A DNA stretch of 64,000 bases, from positions 6,444 through 70,443 of the forward strand of contig NZ_LSJY01000184.1 in assembly GCF_001556865.1 (NCBI RefSeq), read 5' to 3'. This document shows, one piece after another, positions 39,335-49,691 of this stretch. How positions within the stretch are numbered: the stretch's first letter is position 1; the number at the start of each line of letters is the position of its first letter. This DNA comes from Sphingobium sp. CCH11-B1 (lineage in GTDB: Bacteria; Pseudomonadota; Alphaproteobacteria; Sphingomonadales; Sphingomonadaceae). A model generated the notes under the pieces. That model was given only the letters and a program-made list of their open reading frames with translations, was not told where the DNA came from and did no database searches. The position numbers were made by a program, and so were the translations under genes.

Positions 39335-40244
39335 TCCCTCCTTCCAACAGCCAGCCGTCCTTCTGCCGCACGGCGTCAAGGCCCATCAGCGGCGCGGCCT
39401 GCGCGAAGAAGCGCGCCGGATCGCGGTCCAGCCGGATCGTGCCGGTAAAGCGCATCGCCGCAGCCTGCGGAGTATAGCGGATCGCGATGCCGAGCGAGCG
39501 GGACGCGTCCTGCGCCACCTGGGACACCGGGGCGTTGGCGTAGATCAACTGGCCCTGGCGCCAGCTGGCGACGGAGGCGGGCGCAACGTCCATCACGCGC
39601 AATCCGGCGGCATCTTCGGTCAGGCCGCGCCCGGCGGGCAGGGCAATCGCCTCCGCCGCGGGGTTGTAGATGACCTTGCCCTCCGACACGCCGATCCGCG
39701 TGGCTTCGCTGCTGCGTACGATGTTGAAGACGGTGCCGGCATCTTCGAATATGTCGTCGCCCACGGTTACGCGGAACGGATGGGCCGTGTCGTGCCGCAC
39801 CATGAAGGCGGCTTCGCCCCGGTCGAGGGCGGCGAAGCGGGCGTCCTTGCGGTCGAAACGCATCGTCGTACCGCCGTTCATGTGGACGGTCGTGCCGTGG
39901 TCCAGCGCGATGGTGCGGGTTTCGCCCGGCCGCGTGGTCACGCTGTAGATGTCGTTGCGATTAAGGACGGAGATCGAGACGGTCGCGACGAGCGCCGCCG
40001 CCAGCGCGCCGCCCGCGATCCAGCGGAAGCGGGGACGACGATCGCCGGCGTCGTTCGCGGCTACGGGCATCGCCACCGGTTCAACGGGGATCAGGCTGTC
40101 CATGTCGCTGTCCGCCGCCATCAGCGCGTCATAGGCGGACGCATGCGCGGGGTCGGCTTCCAGCCAGGCGGTGAAGCCCGTCCAGTCCGCAAAATCGGGA
40201 TCGCGGGTGCGGATCACCCAACCCAGGGCCTCCTCGTTCATCAT
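39318..40244 (-). CDS. FecR-like anti-sigma factor
   Basis: 308 residues. The N-terminal cytoplasmic part (FADWTGFTAWLEADPAHASA) is the sigma-binding DUF4880-type domain. A transmembrane helix follows near residues 72-94 (GGALAAALVATVSISVL), then the periplasmic FecR domain with TRPGETRTIALDHGTTVHMN and the C-terminal STN-like end. It overlaps the receptor gene and follows the sigma factor gene, giving the classical sigma/anti-sigma/receptor order. Confidence 0.93.
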   Translation of the reverse strand: MMNEEALGWVIRTRDPDFADWTGFTAWLEADPAHASAYDALMAADSDMDSLIPVEPVAMPVAANDAGDRRPRFRWIAGGALAAALVATVSISVLNRNDIYSVTTRPGETRTIALDHGTTVHMNGGTTMRFDRKDARFAALDRGEAAFMVRHDTAHPFRVTVGDDIFEDAGTVFNIVRSSEATRIGVSEGKVIYNPAAEAIALPAGRGLTEDAAGLRVMDVAPASVASWRQGQLIYANAPVSQVAQDASRSLGIAIRYTPQAAAMRFTGTIRLDRDPARFFAQAAPLMGLDAVRQKDGWLLEGGNGSHD

Positions 40245-40296
40245 GGTTCCAGCCCTGTTTCCTTGCCCCTTGTCAGGAATGACGCCGCGGTCGTCA

Positions 40297-40809
40297 TCAT
40301 TCCGTATCCATTTTCTGCTTGAGGGCCAGCATCGCGCGATAGGCCTTCTGCAGATCCTTTTCGACCGTCGTCAGGCTGATGCCCAGTTCTTCGGCTATGG
40401 CCCGTTGCCCCACGCCCTCCAGACGGAAGCGGCGGAACACGAATTCCACGCGCGGCCCAAGTTCGCGAAGCACCGCCTGGGCTTCTTCGAGCCGCTGGTT
40501 CAGGATCATGCGCTCATCGACCGGCACCTCATCGGTCGGATCGGCCATGACCCCGCCGGCTTCCTTGGCCCAGTCCTGCTCCCGCCGTTCGCGGCGCGAC
40601 GCGGACCGGTAGCGGTCGAGCATCAGGTTGTTGGCCGTGCGATACAGATAGGGCAGGGGATCGGAGACGGGGCCGATGTCCTTTGCCTGCAGCTTCATCC
40701 AGATGTCCTGCAACAGGTCTTCTGCATCCTCGCCCGCGCCGCGCGCGCGCAGGAAGCGGAGCAGGGCGGCGCGATTGGCCATGAATATCTGGGATAGGCC
40801 TGTGGCCAT
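40297..40809 (-). CDS. ECF RNA polymerase sigma factor, FecI type
   Basis: 170 residues from MATGLSQIFMANRAALLRFL. Region 2 is EDLLQDIWMKLQAK ... LPYLYRTANNLMLDRYRSA, and region 4 is RFRLEGVGQRAIAEELGISL followed by TTVEKDLQKAY, the helix-turn-helix for -35 recognition. It probably directs transcription of the downstream receptor. An earlier TTG start is possible but lacks homology. No strong Shine-Dalgarno is visible. Confidence 0.92.
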   Translation of the reverse strand: MATGLSQIFMANRAALLRFLRARGAGEDAEDLLQDIWMKLQAKDIGPVSDPLPYLYRTANNLMLDRYRSASRRERREQDWAKEAGGVMADPTDEVPVDERMILNQRLEEAQAVLRELGPRVEFVFRRFRLEGVGQRAIAEELGISLTTVEKDLQKAYRAMLALKQKMDTE

Positions 40810-40949
40810 GCCGGTGAAGCGTCCAGTCAAGCGGGTCTGGCGTGCGCCATAAAGAAGAGGAAGGGGCTTTGGCAATCGTCAAGCGGTTTACGCAGCCGCC
40901 TCGCTCCTCTAGCCATGACGCGCATGGCAACAGGATATGGCGGCGCAGC

Positions 40950-42143
40950 ATGGGGCAGGTGACGGACAGGGCGGCGGCCCAAGCGGCCGGCATGGACGCC
41001 GATCGGCTGGACGCGCTGGTCGAGGAACTGGACGCCGCTTATCTCGCAAGCGGGAAACTGCCGCACATGCACATGCTGCTTTCGCGCGACGAGCATATCC
41101 TGCTCTCGGTGGTGCGCGGCCGGGCGCGGGAGGATGGCGCTCCGTTACGCGAAGACGCGCTATACCGTATCGCCTCGATGACCAAGCCGGTGACGTCCGT
41201 CGCCTTCATGATGTTGGTCGAGGAGGGGAAGGTCGCGCTGGACGATCCCGTCACCGACATCATCCCCGAACTTGCATCGCTGCGCGTGGGCACGACCGAC
41301 GGCCCGGCGCTTGCCCGGCCGATGCGGATGATCGACCTGATGCGGCATACGTCGGGCTTCACCTATGGCCTTCAGCGGCAGACGCCGATCGACGCGGCCT
41401 ACCGGGCACTGGGGCTGGACGAGTTCCAGCAACGGCGCACGTCCGACCAGTTCATCGCGTCGCTCGCCGCTCTTCCGCTGGAGTTTTCCCCCGGCGAGCA
41501 GTGGAATTATTCCGTTTCGACGGACGTGCTGGGCGTCGCGGTCGAGCGGTTGAGCGGCCTCGACCTCGAAGCTTTCTTTCAGCAGCGCATCTTCGGCCCG
41601 CTCGGCATGAAGGACACGACCTTCATGCTGCCGGATGCAAAGGCGGACAGGATGACCGACGCCTGGCGGCTGCAGGAGGGCGGCGGCATCGTCGTGGCGG
41701 ACCATGGCGCGCGCAGCGGATGGCGGCGCACCGGCTGCTTCCATTCGGGGGGCGGCGGGCTGGTGTCCAGCGTGGCGGACTATCACCGCTTCGCCCGCAT
41801 GCTGTTGCGCGAAGGCGAACTGGACGGGGCGCGGCTGTTGATGCCGGAGACGGTGCGGCAGATGCGCACCAATCAACTGCCCGGCGGGGGCGATCTTGCC
41901 CGCCTGTCCCGCGCGATGTTCAGCGAGGCGGATTATCAGGGCGTGGGTTTTGGCCTGGGCTTCGCCATGGGGCTGGGCAGCGGCGAATATTATTGGGGTG
42001 GCGTGTTTTCCACCTATTTCTGGATCGACCCGGTCCAGCGCCTGATCGGCATCTTCATGACCCAGCATCTGCCGTCCAGCACCTATCCCGTGCGCGCTCG
42101 GCTCCGGCAGGGGGTGGCCGACGCCATCGTGAAGCGCCGCTGA
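40950..42143 (+). CDS. Serine hydrolase, class C beta-lactamase/esterase fold
   Basis: 397 residues. The SxxK nucleophile motif is in IASMTKPVTSVAF, the Tyr motif in QWNYSVSTDVLG, and the third motif is HSGGG. No signal peptide is evident, so a cytoplasmic EstB-like esterase is more likely than a secreted beta-lactamase. The region between the SxxK and Tyr motifs (LMRHTSGFTYG) is typical of this family. Divergent from the sigma factor gene; the start is uncertain, since no clear ribosome site is seen. Confidence 0.87.
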   Translation: MGQVTDRAAAQAAGMDADRLDALVEELDAAYLASGKLPHMHMLLSRDEHILLSVVRGRAREDGAPLREDALYRIASMTKPVTSVAFMMLVEEGKVALDDPVTDIIPELASLRVGTTDGPALARPMRMIDLMRHTSGFTYGLQRQTPIDAAYRALGLDEFQQRRTSDQFIASLAALPLEFSPGEQWNYSVSTDVLGVAVERLSGLDLEAFFQQRIFGPLGMKDTTFMLPDAKADRMTDAWRLQEGGGIVVADHGARSGWRRTGCFHSGGGGLVSSVADYHRFARMLLREGELDGARLLMPETVRQMRTNQLPGGGDLARLSRAMFSEADYQGVGFGLGFAMGLGSGEYYWGGVFSTYFWIDPVQRLIGIFMTQHLPSSTYPVRARLRQGVADAIVKRR

Positions 42144-42281
42144 CATAATTGGTGTTAATGGTCGGGACGGATCGAAAGCCCCCCTGACACGTTCGGTTGC
42201 TGCAGCGCAAAAATGGCGATGGCGCGGCTTGGGAGGCTGTGCCATCATCGGCCATGTTCAGCAGCAGGGGGTGATTTCGCC

Positions 42282-44750
42282 ATGACGTTCAAGGGGCAAA
42301 CCGCGCTTCCGACGCCCGTGCCGCGGCGGCTAGACCCGGACGGGATCGCCGTCGAAATCGTCGAGCGCCTGACCTATCGCCTCGGCAAGAATGCGGCGGC
42401 GGCCAAGCCGCACGACTGGCTGCACGCGGTCATCATGGAGATACGCGACCGGGTGATCGACGCCTGGATCGCATCGACGCAGAAAACCTATGAAGAACAG
42501 GGGCGGCGGGTCTATTATCTCAGCCTTGAATTTCTGATCGGCCGGCTGATGCGGGATGCAGCGTCCAACATGGAAATGCTCGACGACCTTCAGGCAGCGC
42601 TCGACAAGCTCGGGGTCGACATCGACCTCATCGCCGCGCTGGAGCCGGACGCCGCGCTTGGCAATGGCGGCCTTGGTCGCCTCGCGGCCTGCTTCATGGA
42701 AAGCATGGCGACGGTCGATGTGCCTGCTTACGGCTATGGCATCCGTTATGTGAACGGCATGTTCCGGCAGGAGATTTCCGACGGCTGGCAGGTCGAATTG
42801 CCCGAAACATGGCTCGCCCACGGCAATCCCTGGGAGTTCGAGCGGCGCGAGGCGAGCTACGAGGTCGGCTTTGGCGGACGCGTCGATCCGGCGGAGGGCG
42901 ACGATGCCGGGCCGCACCAGATGCGCTGGCGACCCAATGAGCGTGTCATCGCCACCGCCTATGACACGCCGATCGCGGGCTGGCGCGGCAACCGCGTCAA
43001 CACGCTGCGACTTTGGGAAGCGCAGCCCATCGACCCCATCCTGCTCGACAAGTTCAATGCGGGCGACCATCTGGGCGCGCTGGCGGAAAGCAATCGCGCC
43101 GAAGCGCTGACCCGCGTGCTTTATCCGGCCGACTCTTCGCCCGCCGGGCAGGAGTTGCGGCTGCGGCAGGAATATTTCTTCTCCTCCGCATCGCTGCAGG
43201 ACATCGTGCGGCGGCATGTGCAATATTTCGGCGACGTCCGCACGCTGCCGGACAAGGCGGCGATCCAGCTCAACGACACGCACCCGGCGGTGTCGGTCGC
43301 GGAACTCATGCGCATCCTGGTCGATGACCATGGGCTCGACTTCGACGAGGCATGGGATATTACCCGCCGCACGTTCAGCTACACCAATCACACCTTGCTG
43401 CCAGAGGCGCTGGAAAGCTGGCCCGTGCCGCTGTTCGAGCGACTGCTGCCAAGGCACATGCAGATCGTCTATGCCGTCAACAGCCGCCTGCTGGGCGAGG
43501 CGCGGCGGTCGGGTCAGTTCGACGATGGCGCGATCGGCGCCATCTCCCTGATCGACGAGGGCGGCGAGCGGCGGGTGCGGATGGGCAATCTGGCCTTCGC
43601 CGGGTCGCACAGCGTCAATGGGGTGTCGGCGCTCCATACCGACCTTATGAAGGTCACGGTCTTTTCCGACCTGCACCGCCTCTATCCCGCGCGGATCAAC
43701 AACAAGACCAACGGCGTCACCTTCCGCCGCTGGCTGATGCAGTGCAATCCGGGGCTGACGGGCCTGATCCGCGAGGCGATAGGCGACGGATTCCTGGACG
43801 ATGCGGAAGCGCTGCGCGAGCTCGACCGCTTTGCCGACGACAGCGGATTTCAGGACAGCTTCCTTGCCGTGAAGCGCGCCAACAAGGGTGCGCTTTCGGC
43901 TCTGCTGCGGCAGCGTGTGGGGGCGCGGATCGATCCGTCGGCCTTGTTCGACATCCAGATCAAGCGCATTCACGAATATAAGCGGCAACTGCTCAACATT
44001 ATCGAGGCGGTGGCGCTCTACGACCAGATCAGGTCGCATCCCGAAAAGGACTGGGTGCCGCGCGTCAAGCTGTTCGGCGGCAAGGCAGCGCCCAGCTATC
44101 ACAACGCCAAGCTGATCATCAAACTGGCGAATGACGTCGCTCGCGCGGTCAATCACGACCCGGCGGTGCAGGGGCTGCTCAAGGTGCAGTTCGTGCCCAA
44201 TTACAATGTCAGCATGGCGGAGGTGATGATCCCGGCGGCCGACCTTTCGGAGCAGATATCGACCGCGGGCATGGAGGCGTCCGGCACCGGCAACATGAAG
44301 TTCGCGGTCAACGGTGCGCTCACCATCGGCACGCTCGATGGCGCGAATGTCGAGATGCGCGATCATGTGGGCGAAGAAAATATCGTCATCTTCGGCCTCA
44401 CCGCGCGGGAGGTGAATGCCCGGCGCATGGACGGTTATGTCCCCCGCGACGTGATCGAGGGCAGCCGGGAACTGGGACAGGCATTGCAGGCGATCGCCGG
44501 CGGCGTCTTTTCACCGGACGATCCCGATCGCTACAAGGGGCTGGTGCAGGGGATTTACGATCATGACTGGTTCATGGTCGCCGCCGATTTCGACAGCTAT
44601 TCCGCCGCGCAGCGTCAGGTGGATGCGCTCTGGGCGGACCAGCGGGCCTGGGCGAAGAAAGCGATCCACAATGTCGCGCGCATGGGGTGGTTCTCGTCCG
44701 ACCGCACGATCCGCGAATATGCCAATGACATCTGGAAAATCCCGGTATGA
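42282..44750 (+). CDS. glgP: Glycogen/maltodextrin phosphorylase
   Basis: 822 residues. It releases glucose-1-phosphate from alpha-1,4-glucan ends. The pyridoxal-phosphate lysine is K673 in EASGTGNMKFAVNGALTIGT. N-terminal RRVYYLSLEFLIGRLM, LGNGGLGRLAACFMES and YGYGIRYVNGMF are family hallmarks. A poly-G/GTGA site precedes the ATG. It opens the operon glgP-glgB-glgC-glgA-glgX; the next gene starts 16 bases later. Confidence 0.97.
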   Translation: MTFKGQTALPTPVPRRLDPDGIAVEIVERLTYRLGKNAAAAKPHDWLHAVIMEIRDRVIDAWIASTQKTYEEQGRRVYYLSLEFLIGRLMRDAASNMEMLDDLQAALDKLGVDIDLIAALEPDAALGNGGLGRLAACFMESMATVDVPAYGYGIRYVNGMFRQEISDGWQVELPETWLAHGNPWEFERREASYEVGFGGRVDPAEGDDAGPHQMRWRPNERVIATAYDTPIAGWRGNRVNTLRLWEAQPIDPILLDKFNAGDHLGALAESNRAEALTRVLYPADSSPAGQELRLRQEYFFSSASLQDIVRRHVQYFGDVRTLPDKAAIQLNDTHPAVSVAELMRILVDDHGLDFDEAWDITRRTFSYTNHTLLPEALESWPVPLFERLLPRHMQIVYAVNSRLLGEARRSGQFDDGAIGAISLIDEGGERRVRMGNLAFAGSHSVNGVSALHTDLMKVTVFSDLHRLYPARINNKTNGVTFRRWLMQCNPGLTGLIREAIGDGFLDDAEALRELDRFADDSGFQDSFLAVKRANKGALSALLRQRVGARIDPSALFDIQIKRIHEYKRQLLNIIEAVALYDQIRSHPEKDWVPRVKLFGGKAAPSYHNAKLIIKLANDVARAVNHDPAVQGLLKVQFVPNYNVSMAEVMIPAADLSEQISTAGMEASGTGNMKFAVNGALTIGTLDGANVEMRDHVGEENIVIFGLTAREVNARRMDGYVPRDVIEGSRELGQALQAIAGGVFSPDDPDRYKGLVQGIYDHDWFMVAADFDSYSAAQRQVDALWADQRAWAKKAIHNVARMGWFSSDRTIREYANDIWKIPV

Positions 44751-44766
44751 GGAGTGCGCTGCTCAC

Positions 44767-46926
44767 GTGTTGACGCCCGAACAGATCGACCGGCTCGTCC
44801 AGGGACAGGAGGATGATCCCTTCGCCGCGCTGGGCGTCCATCCGGACGGGGCGGGGTTTTCTGCACGGCTGCTGATGCCGGATGCGGTGGCGGTCAAGGC
44901 GCGGACCCTGTCGGGCGAGAGCGTGGGCGATCTGGAAAGCATCCACCCGGCCGGACTATTCGCGGGCCCGGTATCGATCGCGGAGCGGCAGGCGCTGCGC
45001 TACGACGTGACCTTCGGCGACGGATCGACCTACAGCCTGATCGATCCCTATGGCTTTGGCCCGGTGCTGGGGCCGATGGACGATTACTATCTGTCGGAAG
45101 GATCGCATGGCCGCCTGTTCGACAAGCTCGGCGCGCATATCATGACGCATGAAGGCGTCGCCGGTACGCATTTCGCCGTCTGGGCTCCCAATGCCCGGCG
45201 GGTGTCCGTGGTGGGGGACTTCAACCGCTGGGACGGGCGGCGCGGGTTGATGCGGCGGCGCGCCGACGCGGGTTTGTGGGAATTGTTCGTGCCGGAAGTC
45301 GGCCCGGGCACGGCGTATAAATATGAGATTGTCGGCGCGGACGGCGCCATGCTGCCCTTGAAGGCCGACCCCTTCGCCTTCCAGGCGGAAATGCGCCCTT
45401 CGACCGCGTCGATCGTCGCCGCGCCGCTGGATCAGGACTGGGGCGACGATCGCCATCGGCAATATTGGCGTGAGACCGACGCGCGCCGGCAACCCATGTC
45501 CATCTACGAAGTTCATGGCGGCTCCTGGCAGCGGGCGGAGGACGGCGGTTTCCTGAGCTGGGACGAGTTGGCGAACCGGCTGATCCCCTATGTCGTGGGC
45601 ATGGGGTTCACCCATATCGAATTCCTGCCGATCAGCGAGCATCCCTACGACCCGAGCTGGGGGTACCAGACGCTGGGCCTTTATGCGCCGAGCGCGCGCT
45701 TTGGCGATCCGGCCGGCTTCGCGCGCTTCGTCGATGGCGCGCATCGGGCCGGGATCGGCGTCATCCTCGACTGGGTGCCGGCGCATTTCCCCACCGACGA
45801 ACATGGGCTCGCCCGTTTCGACGGCACCGCGCTCTACGAACATGCCGATCCGCGCAAGGGTTTCCATCCCGACTGGAACACGGCGATCTATAATTATGGC
45901 CGGCGCGAAGTGGCGCAGTTCCTGGTCAACAACGCGCTCTACTGGGCCGAGCGTTTTCATGTGGACGGGCTGCGCGTCGATGCCGTCGCATCGATGCTGT
46001 ACCTCGATTATTCGCGAAAGCCGGGCGAATGGATCCCCAACGACCATGGCGGTCGCGAGAATGTGGAGGCGGTCGCCTTTCTTCAGCAGATGAACAAGGA
46101 TCTGTACGGCCGGCATCCGAGCGTCATGACCATCGCGGAGGAATCGACCAGCTGGCCGGGGGTGTCGCGGCCCGTGCATGAAGGTGGCCTTGGTTTCGGC
46201 TTCAAATGGAATATGGGCTTCATGCACGACACGCTGCGCTATCTGACGCGCGATCCGGTGCACCGCGCCCATCATCATGACGATATTACCTTCGGCCTCG
46301 TCTATGCCTTCAGCGAGAATTTCGTCCTGCCCTTGAGCCATGACGAGGTGGTGCATGGCAAGGGATCGCTCCTCAACAAGATGGCGGGCGACGACTGGGA
46401 GAAATTCGCCACCCTGCGCGCTTATTACGCGATGATGTGGGGCTATCCCGGCAAGAAGCTGTTGTTCATGGGACAGGAATTCGCCCAGCGGGCGGAATGG
46501 AGCGAGGCGCGCGCGCTGGACTGGTGGAGCCTGGATCATGCGCCGCATCGCGGCGTGCAGGCGCTGGTGGCCGATCTCAACCGGATCTATCGCGACCATC
46601 CCGCGCTCCATGCGCGCGACTGCGAAGGCGAAGGGTTCGAATGGGTGCTGGCCGATGCGGCTGCAGACAGCCTCTTCGCCTGGGTCCGTCGCGCGCCGGG
46701 CGCGCGGCCGGTCGTCGTCATCAGCCATTTCACGCCCATCCTGCGCCACAGCTATCGTCTGCGCTTGCCGTCCAGTGGAAAGTGGCGCGAAATCCTGAAC
46801 AGCGACGCGCATGACTATGGCGGCAACGGCGCGGGCAATATGGGCCAGGTTCAGGCCGATGAGGAAGGATGGGCCCACATCACCATCCCGCCCTTTGCAA
46901 CCCTGATGTTGGAACTGGATTATTGA
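44767..46926 (+). CDS. glgB: 1,4-alpha-glucan branching enzyme
   Basis: 719 residues, normal for GlgB. It makes alpha-1,6 branches in glycogen. N-terminal carbohydrate-binding modules (HFAVWAPNARRVSVVGDFNR) precede the GH13 barrel. Catalytic residues are D405 (GLRVDAVASMLYLDY), E458 (IAEESTSWPG) and the Asp in LPLSHDEVVHGKGSLL. The frame has no ATG near the start; a GTG (44767) or the adjacent TTG is used, with AGGAG at 44750-44754 overlapping the glgP stop. Confidence 0.96.
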   Translation: MLTPEQIDRLVQGQEDDPFAALGVHPDGAGFSARLLMPDAVAVKARTLSGESVGDLESIHPAGLFAGPVSIAERQALRYDVTFGDGSTYSLIDPYGFGPVLGPMDDYYLSEGSHGRLFDKLGAHIMTHEGVAGTHFAVWAPNARRVSVVGDFNRWDGRRGLMRRRADAGLWELFVPEVGPGTAYKYEIVGADGAMLPLKADPFAFQAEMRPSTASIVAAPLDQDWGDDRHRQYWRETDARRQPMSIYEVHGGSWQRAEDGGFLSWDELANRLIPYVVGMGFTHIEFLPISEHPYDPSWGYQTLGLYAPSARFGDPAGFARFVDGAHRAGIGVILDWVPAHFPTDEHGLARFDGTALYEHADPRKGFHPDWNTAIYNYGRREVAQFLVNNALYWAERFHVDGLRVDAVASMLYLDYSRKPGEWIPNDHGGRENVEAVAFLQQMNKDLYGRHPSVMTIAEESTSWPGVSRPVHEGGLGFGFKWNMGFMHDTLRYLTRDPVHRAHHHDDITFGLVYAFSENFVLPLSHDEVVHGKGSLLNKMAGDDWEKFATLRAYYAMMWGYPGKKLLFMGQEFAQRAEWSEARALDWWSLDHAPHRGVQALVADLNRIYRDHPALHARDCEGEGFEWVLADAAADSLFAWVRRAPGARPVVVISHFTPILRHSYRLRLPSSGKWREILNSDAHDYGGNGAGNMGQVQADEEGWAHITIPPFATLMLELDY

Positions 46927-46965
46927 ACCGCCAGTCGATCGAGCGGGCATGAAGGAGAGGCCGAA

Positions 46966-48225
46966 GTGAGCAGCAAATATCAGCCGATCGCCCGTGATGC
47001 GATGGCCTATGTCCTTGCCGGCGGACGGGGCAGCCGGCTTGCCGAATTGACGGACAAGCGCGCCAAGCCAGCGGTCCATTTCGGCGGCAAGGCCCGGATC
47101 ATCGACTTCGCGCTTTCCAACGCGCTTAACAGCGGCATCCGGCGTATCGGCGTCGCCACGCAATATAAGGCGCACTCGCTGATCCGGCACCTGCAGCGCG
47201 GCTGGAACTTCTTTCGCCCCGAACGCAACGAAAGCTTCGACATCCTGCCCGCCAGCCAGCGCATATCCGAAAGCCAGTGGTATGAAGGCACGGCCGACGC
47301 GGTCTTCCAGAATATCGACATCATCGAAGCCTATGCGCCCGAATATATGGTCATCCTGGCGGGCGATCACGTCTACAAGATGGACTATGAGTTGATGCTC
47401 CAGCAGCATTGCGACACGGAAGCCGACGTGACCGTGGGCTGCCTGGAAGTGCCGCGCATGGAAGCGGTCGGCTTTGGCGTGATGCATGTGGACGAGAAGG
47501 ACAACATCACCGCCTTCGTGGAAAAGCCCAAGGATCCGCCCGGCATCCCCGGCCAGCCCGACATGGCGCTGGCATCTATGGGCATCTATGTCTTCAAGAC
47601 CAAGTTCCTGATCGAGCAACTGCGCCGGGACGCCGACACGCCGGGCAGCAAGCGCGACTTTGGCGGTGACATCATCCCTTATGTCGTGAAACATGGAAAA
47701 GCGGTGGCCCACCGTTTTTCCAGCAGCTGCGTACGTGCCGAAAGCGAGCTGGAACCCTATTGGCGGGATGTCGGCACTATCGACGCCTATTGGCAGGCGA
47801 GCATCGACCTGACCGACGTCGTTCCCGCGCTCGACCTGTATGACCGAAGCTGGCCGCTCTGGACCTATTCTGAAGTCACGCCCCCCGCCAAGTTCGTGCA
47901 CAATGAGGATGGCCGCCGCGGTTCCGCCACATCCTCGCTGGTGGCGGGCGGGTGCATCGTGTCGGGATCGTCGCTGCACCGCAGCCTGTTGTTTTCCGGC
48001 GTGCGCACGCACAGCTTCTCCTCCGTCACGGACAGCGTCATCATGCCCAATTGCGAGATCGGGCGCGGCGCGCGGCTGCACAAATGCGTGGTGGACAGCG
48101 GCATTATCATACCGACCGGCCTGATTGTCGGCGAAAATCCAGAACATGACGCCCAAAGGTTCCGGGTGAGCGACAATGGCGTCTGCCTCATCACCCAGCC
48201 CATGATAGACGCCTTGGCGCGCTGA
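46966..48225 (+). CDS. glgC: Glucose-1-phosphate adenylyltransferase
   Basis: 419 residues from a GTG with GGAG about eight bases upstream. It makes ADP-glucose, the donor for GlgA, and is the usual allosteric control point. The nucleotide-binding signature is [40 protein letters not shown] is the substrate segment, and the C-terminal left-handed beta-helix carries [18 protein letters not shown]. Confidence 0.97.
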   Translation: MSSKYQPIARDAMAYVLAGGRGSRLAELTDKRAKPAVHFGGKARIIDFALSNALNSGIRRIGVATQYKAHSLIRHLQRGWNFFRPERNESFDILPASQRISESQWYEGTADAVFQNIDIIEAYAPEYMVILAGDHVYKMDYELMLQQHCDTEADVTVGCLEVPRMEAVGFGVMHVDEKDNITAFVEKPKDPPGIPGQPDMALASMGIYVFKTKFLIEQLRRDADTPGSKRDFGGDIIPYVVKHGKAVAHRFSSSCVRAESELEPYWRDVGTIDAYWQASIDLTDVVPALDLYDRSWPLWTYSEVTPPAKFVHNEDGRRGSATSSLVAGGCIVSGSSLHRSLLFSGVRTHSFSSVTDSVIMPNCEIGRGARLHKCVVDSGIIIPTGLIVGENPEHDAQRFRVSDNGVCLITQPMIDALAR

Positions 48226-48242
48226 ACCGGGGGCAGGGGGGC

Positions 48243-49691
48243 ATGTCCATCAAACTGCTGTCGGTCGCATCCGAAATCTATCCGCTGGTGAAGACCGGGG
48301 GGCTGGCCGATGTCGTCGGCGCGCTGCCGGGCGCGCTTGCGCCGCACGGGATAGAGACCCGGACGCTGGTGCCCGGTTATCCTGCTGTGCTCGCGCGCAT
48401 CGGCAAGGGCCGGCGGCTCGCGCGCTACACCGATCTGTTTGGCGCGAGCGCTTCGGTGCTGGCGGGGGAGGTGGATGGCCTTTCCCTGCTGGTGCTTGAC
48501 GCGCCGGCCTTCTTTCAGCGCGACGGCGGCCTTTACGGTGACGCAAGCGGGCAGGACTGGAGCGACAATTGGCGGCGCTTCGCCGCCCTGTCACGAGTGG
48601 GCGCGGACATCGCTGCGGGAAGCCTGAAGGACTGGCGGCCGCATGTCGTGCATGTCCATGACTGGCAGGCGGCCATGACGCCTGCCTATATGCGCTATGG
48701 CCCGGCGGCTGCCGTTCCCCGGCTGGTGACGATCCACAATCTCGCCTTTCAGGGCCGGTTCGGAGCGGACATATTCCCCGCACTCGACCTGCCGCCCGAA
48801 GCATGGGCCGTCGATGGCGTCGAATATTATGGCGGTATCGGTTTCCTGAAGGCGGGTCTCGTGTCGGCGGACGCGATCACCACGGTCAGCCCCACCTATG
48901 CGCAGGAAATCCGGTCGCCGATGAACGGCATGGGGCTGGATGGCCTCATCAACGGTCGTGTCGACCGCCTTCATGGCATATTGAACGGGATCGACACGCA
49001 GGTCTGGGATCCGGCGACCGACCCGTTGATCCCGAAAAGCTATCAGGCGCGGTCGCTTGCGGCCAGGGGTGTGAACCGGCGCGCGCTGGAGCGGCGCTTC
49101 GGCCTCGATTCCGGCGCCGGGCCGATCTTCGTCATCATCAGCCGTCTGACCTGGCAAAAGGGGCTGGACCTGATGGTGGACGCTATCGATCATCTGGTGG
49201 GATCGGGCGGCAAGCTGGCCGTGCTGGGATCGGGCGACGCGCCGCTGGAAGGCGCGTTCCTGAGTGCGGCTGAGCGGCATCGCGGCCGTGTCGGGGTCCA
49301 GATCGGCTATGACGAGCCGCTGTCGCACCTGATGCAGGCGGGCGGCGACGCGATCCTGATCCCCTCCCGTTTCGAACCCTGCGGCCTCACCCAGCTTTAT
49401 GCGCTGCGCTACGGCTGCGTGCCGGTGGTGGCGCGGGTCGGGGGGCTGGCCGACACGGTGATCGACGCCAACGAAGCGGCGATTGCCGCCGGCGCGGCGA
49501 CCGGCATCGTCTTTGCGCCGGCTGATCCGCTGGCTCTGCACGGCGCGATCGATCGGGTGGTGCAGCTTCACGGGGATGGGCCGGTCTGGCTGGGAATGCA
49601 GCGAGCCGGCATGCGCGCCGACTTTTCCTGGGGCAACAGTGCGGCCCGCTACGCCGCGCTGTACGCCCGGCTGATCGCGGAGGCGGCGTGA
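48243..49691 (+). CDS. glgA: Glycogen synthase (ADP-glucose)
   Basis: 482 residues. GT5 family, extending alpha-1,4-glucan from ADP-glucose. The N-terminal KTGGLADVVGALP (from K17) is the ADP-glucose-binding motif. HVHDWQAAMTPAYMRYG and the C-terminal SRFEPCGLTQLYALRYG are conserved. Its TGA overlaps the GTG of glgX (GTGA). Confidence 0.97.
   Translation: MSIKLLSVASEIYPLVKTGGLADVVGALPGALAPHGIETRTLVPGYPAVLARIGKGRRLARYTDLFGASASVLAGEVDGLSLLVLDAPAFFQRDGGLYGDASGQDWSDNWRRFAALSRVGADIAAGSLKDWRPHVVHVHDWQAAMTPAYMRYGPAAAVPRLVTIHNLAFQGRFGADIFPALDLPPEAWAVDGVEYYGGIGFLKAGLVSADAITTVSPTYAQEIRSPMNGMGLDGLINGRVDRLHGILNGIDTQVWDPATDPLIPKSYQARSLAARGVNRRALERRFGLDSGAGPIFVIISRLTWQKGLDLMVDAIDHLVGSGGKLAVLGSGDAPLEGAFLSAAERHRGRVGVQIGYDEPLSHLMQAGGDAILIPSRFEPCGLTQLYALRYGCVPVVARVGGLADTVIDANEAAIAAGAATGIVFAPADPLALHGAIDRVVQLHGDGPVWLGMQRAGMRADFSWGNSAARYAALYARLIAEAA

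Noticed and set aside
42330..44366. 678-codon minus-strand frame opposite glgP
   Set aside because: Antisense shadow of a well-supported enzyme; translation looks random and Arg/His/Asp-rich.
44956..48156. 1066-codon open frame on the minus strand across glgB and glgC
   Set aside because: It is antisense to two clearly identified genes and its translation is His/Arg/Ala-rich with no recognisable domains; long antisense frames are expected at this GC content.
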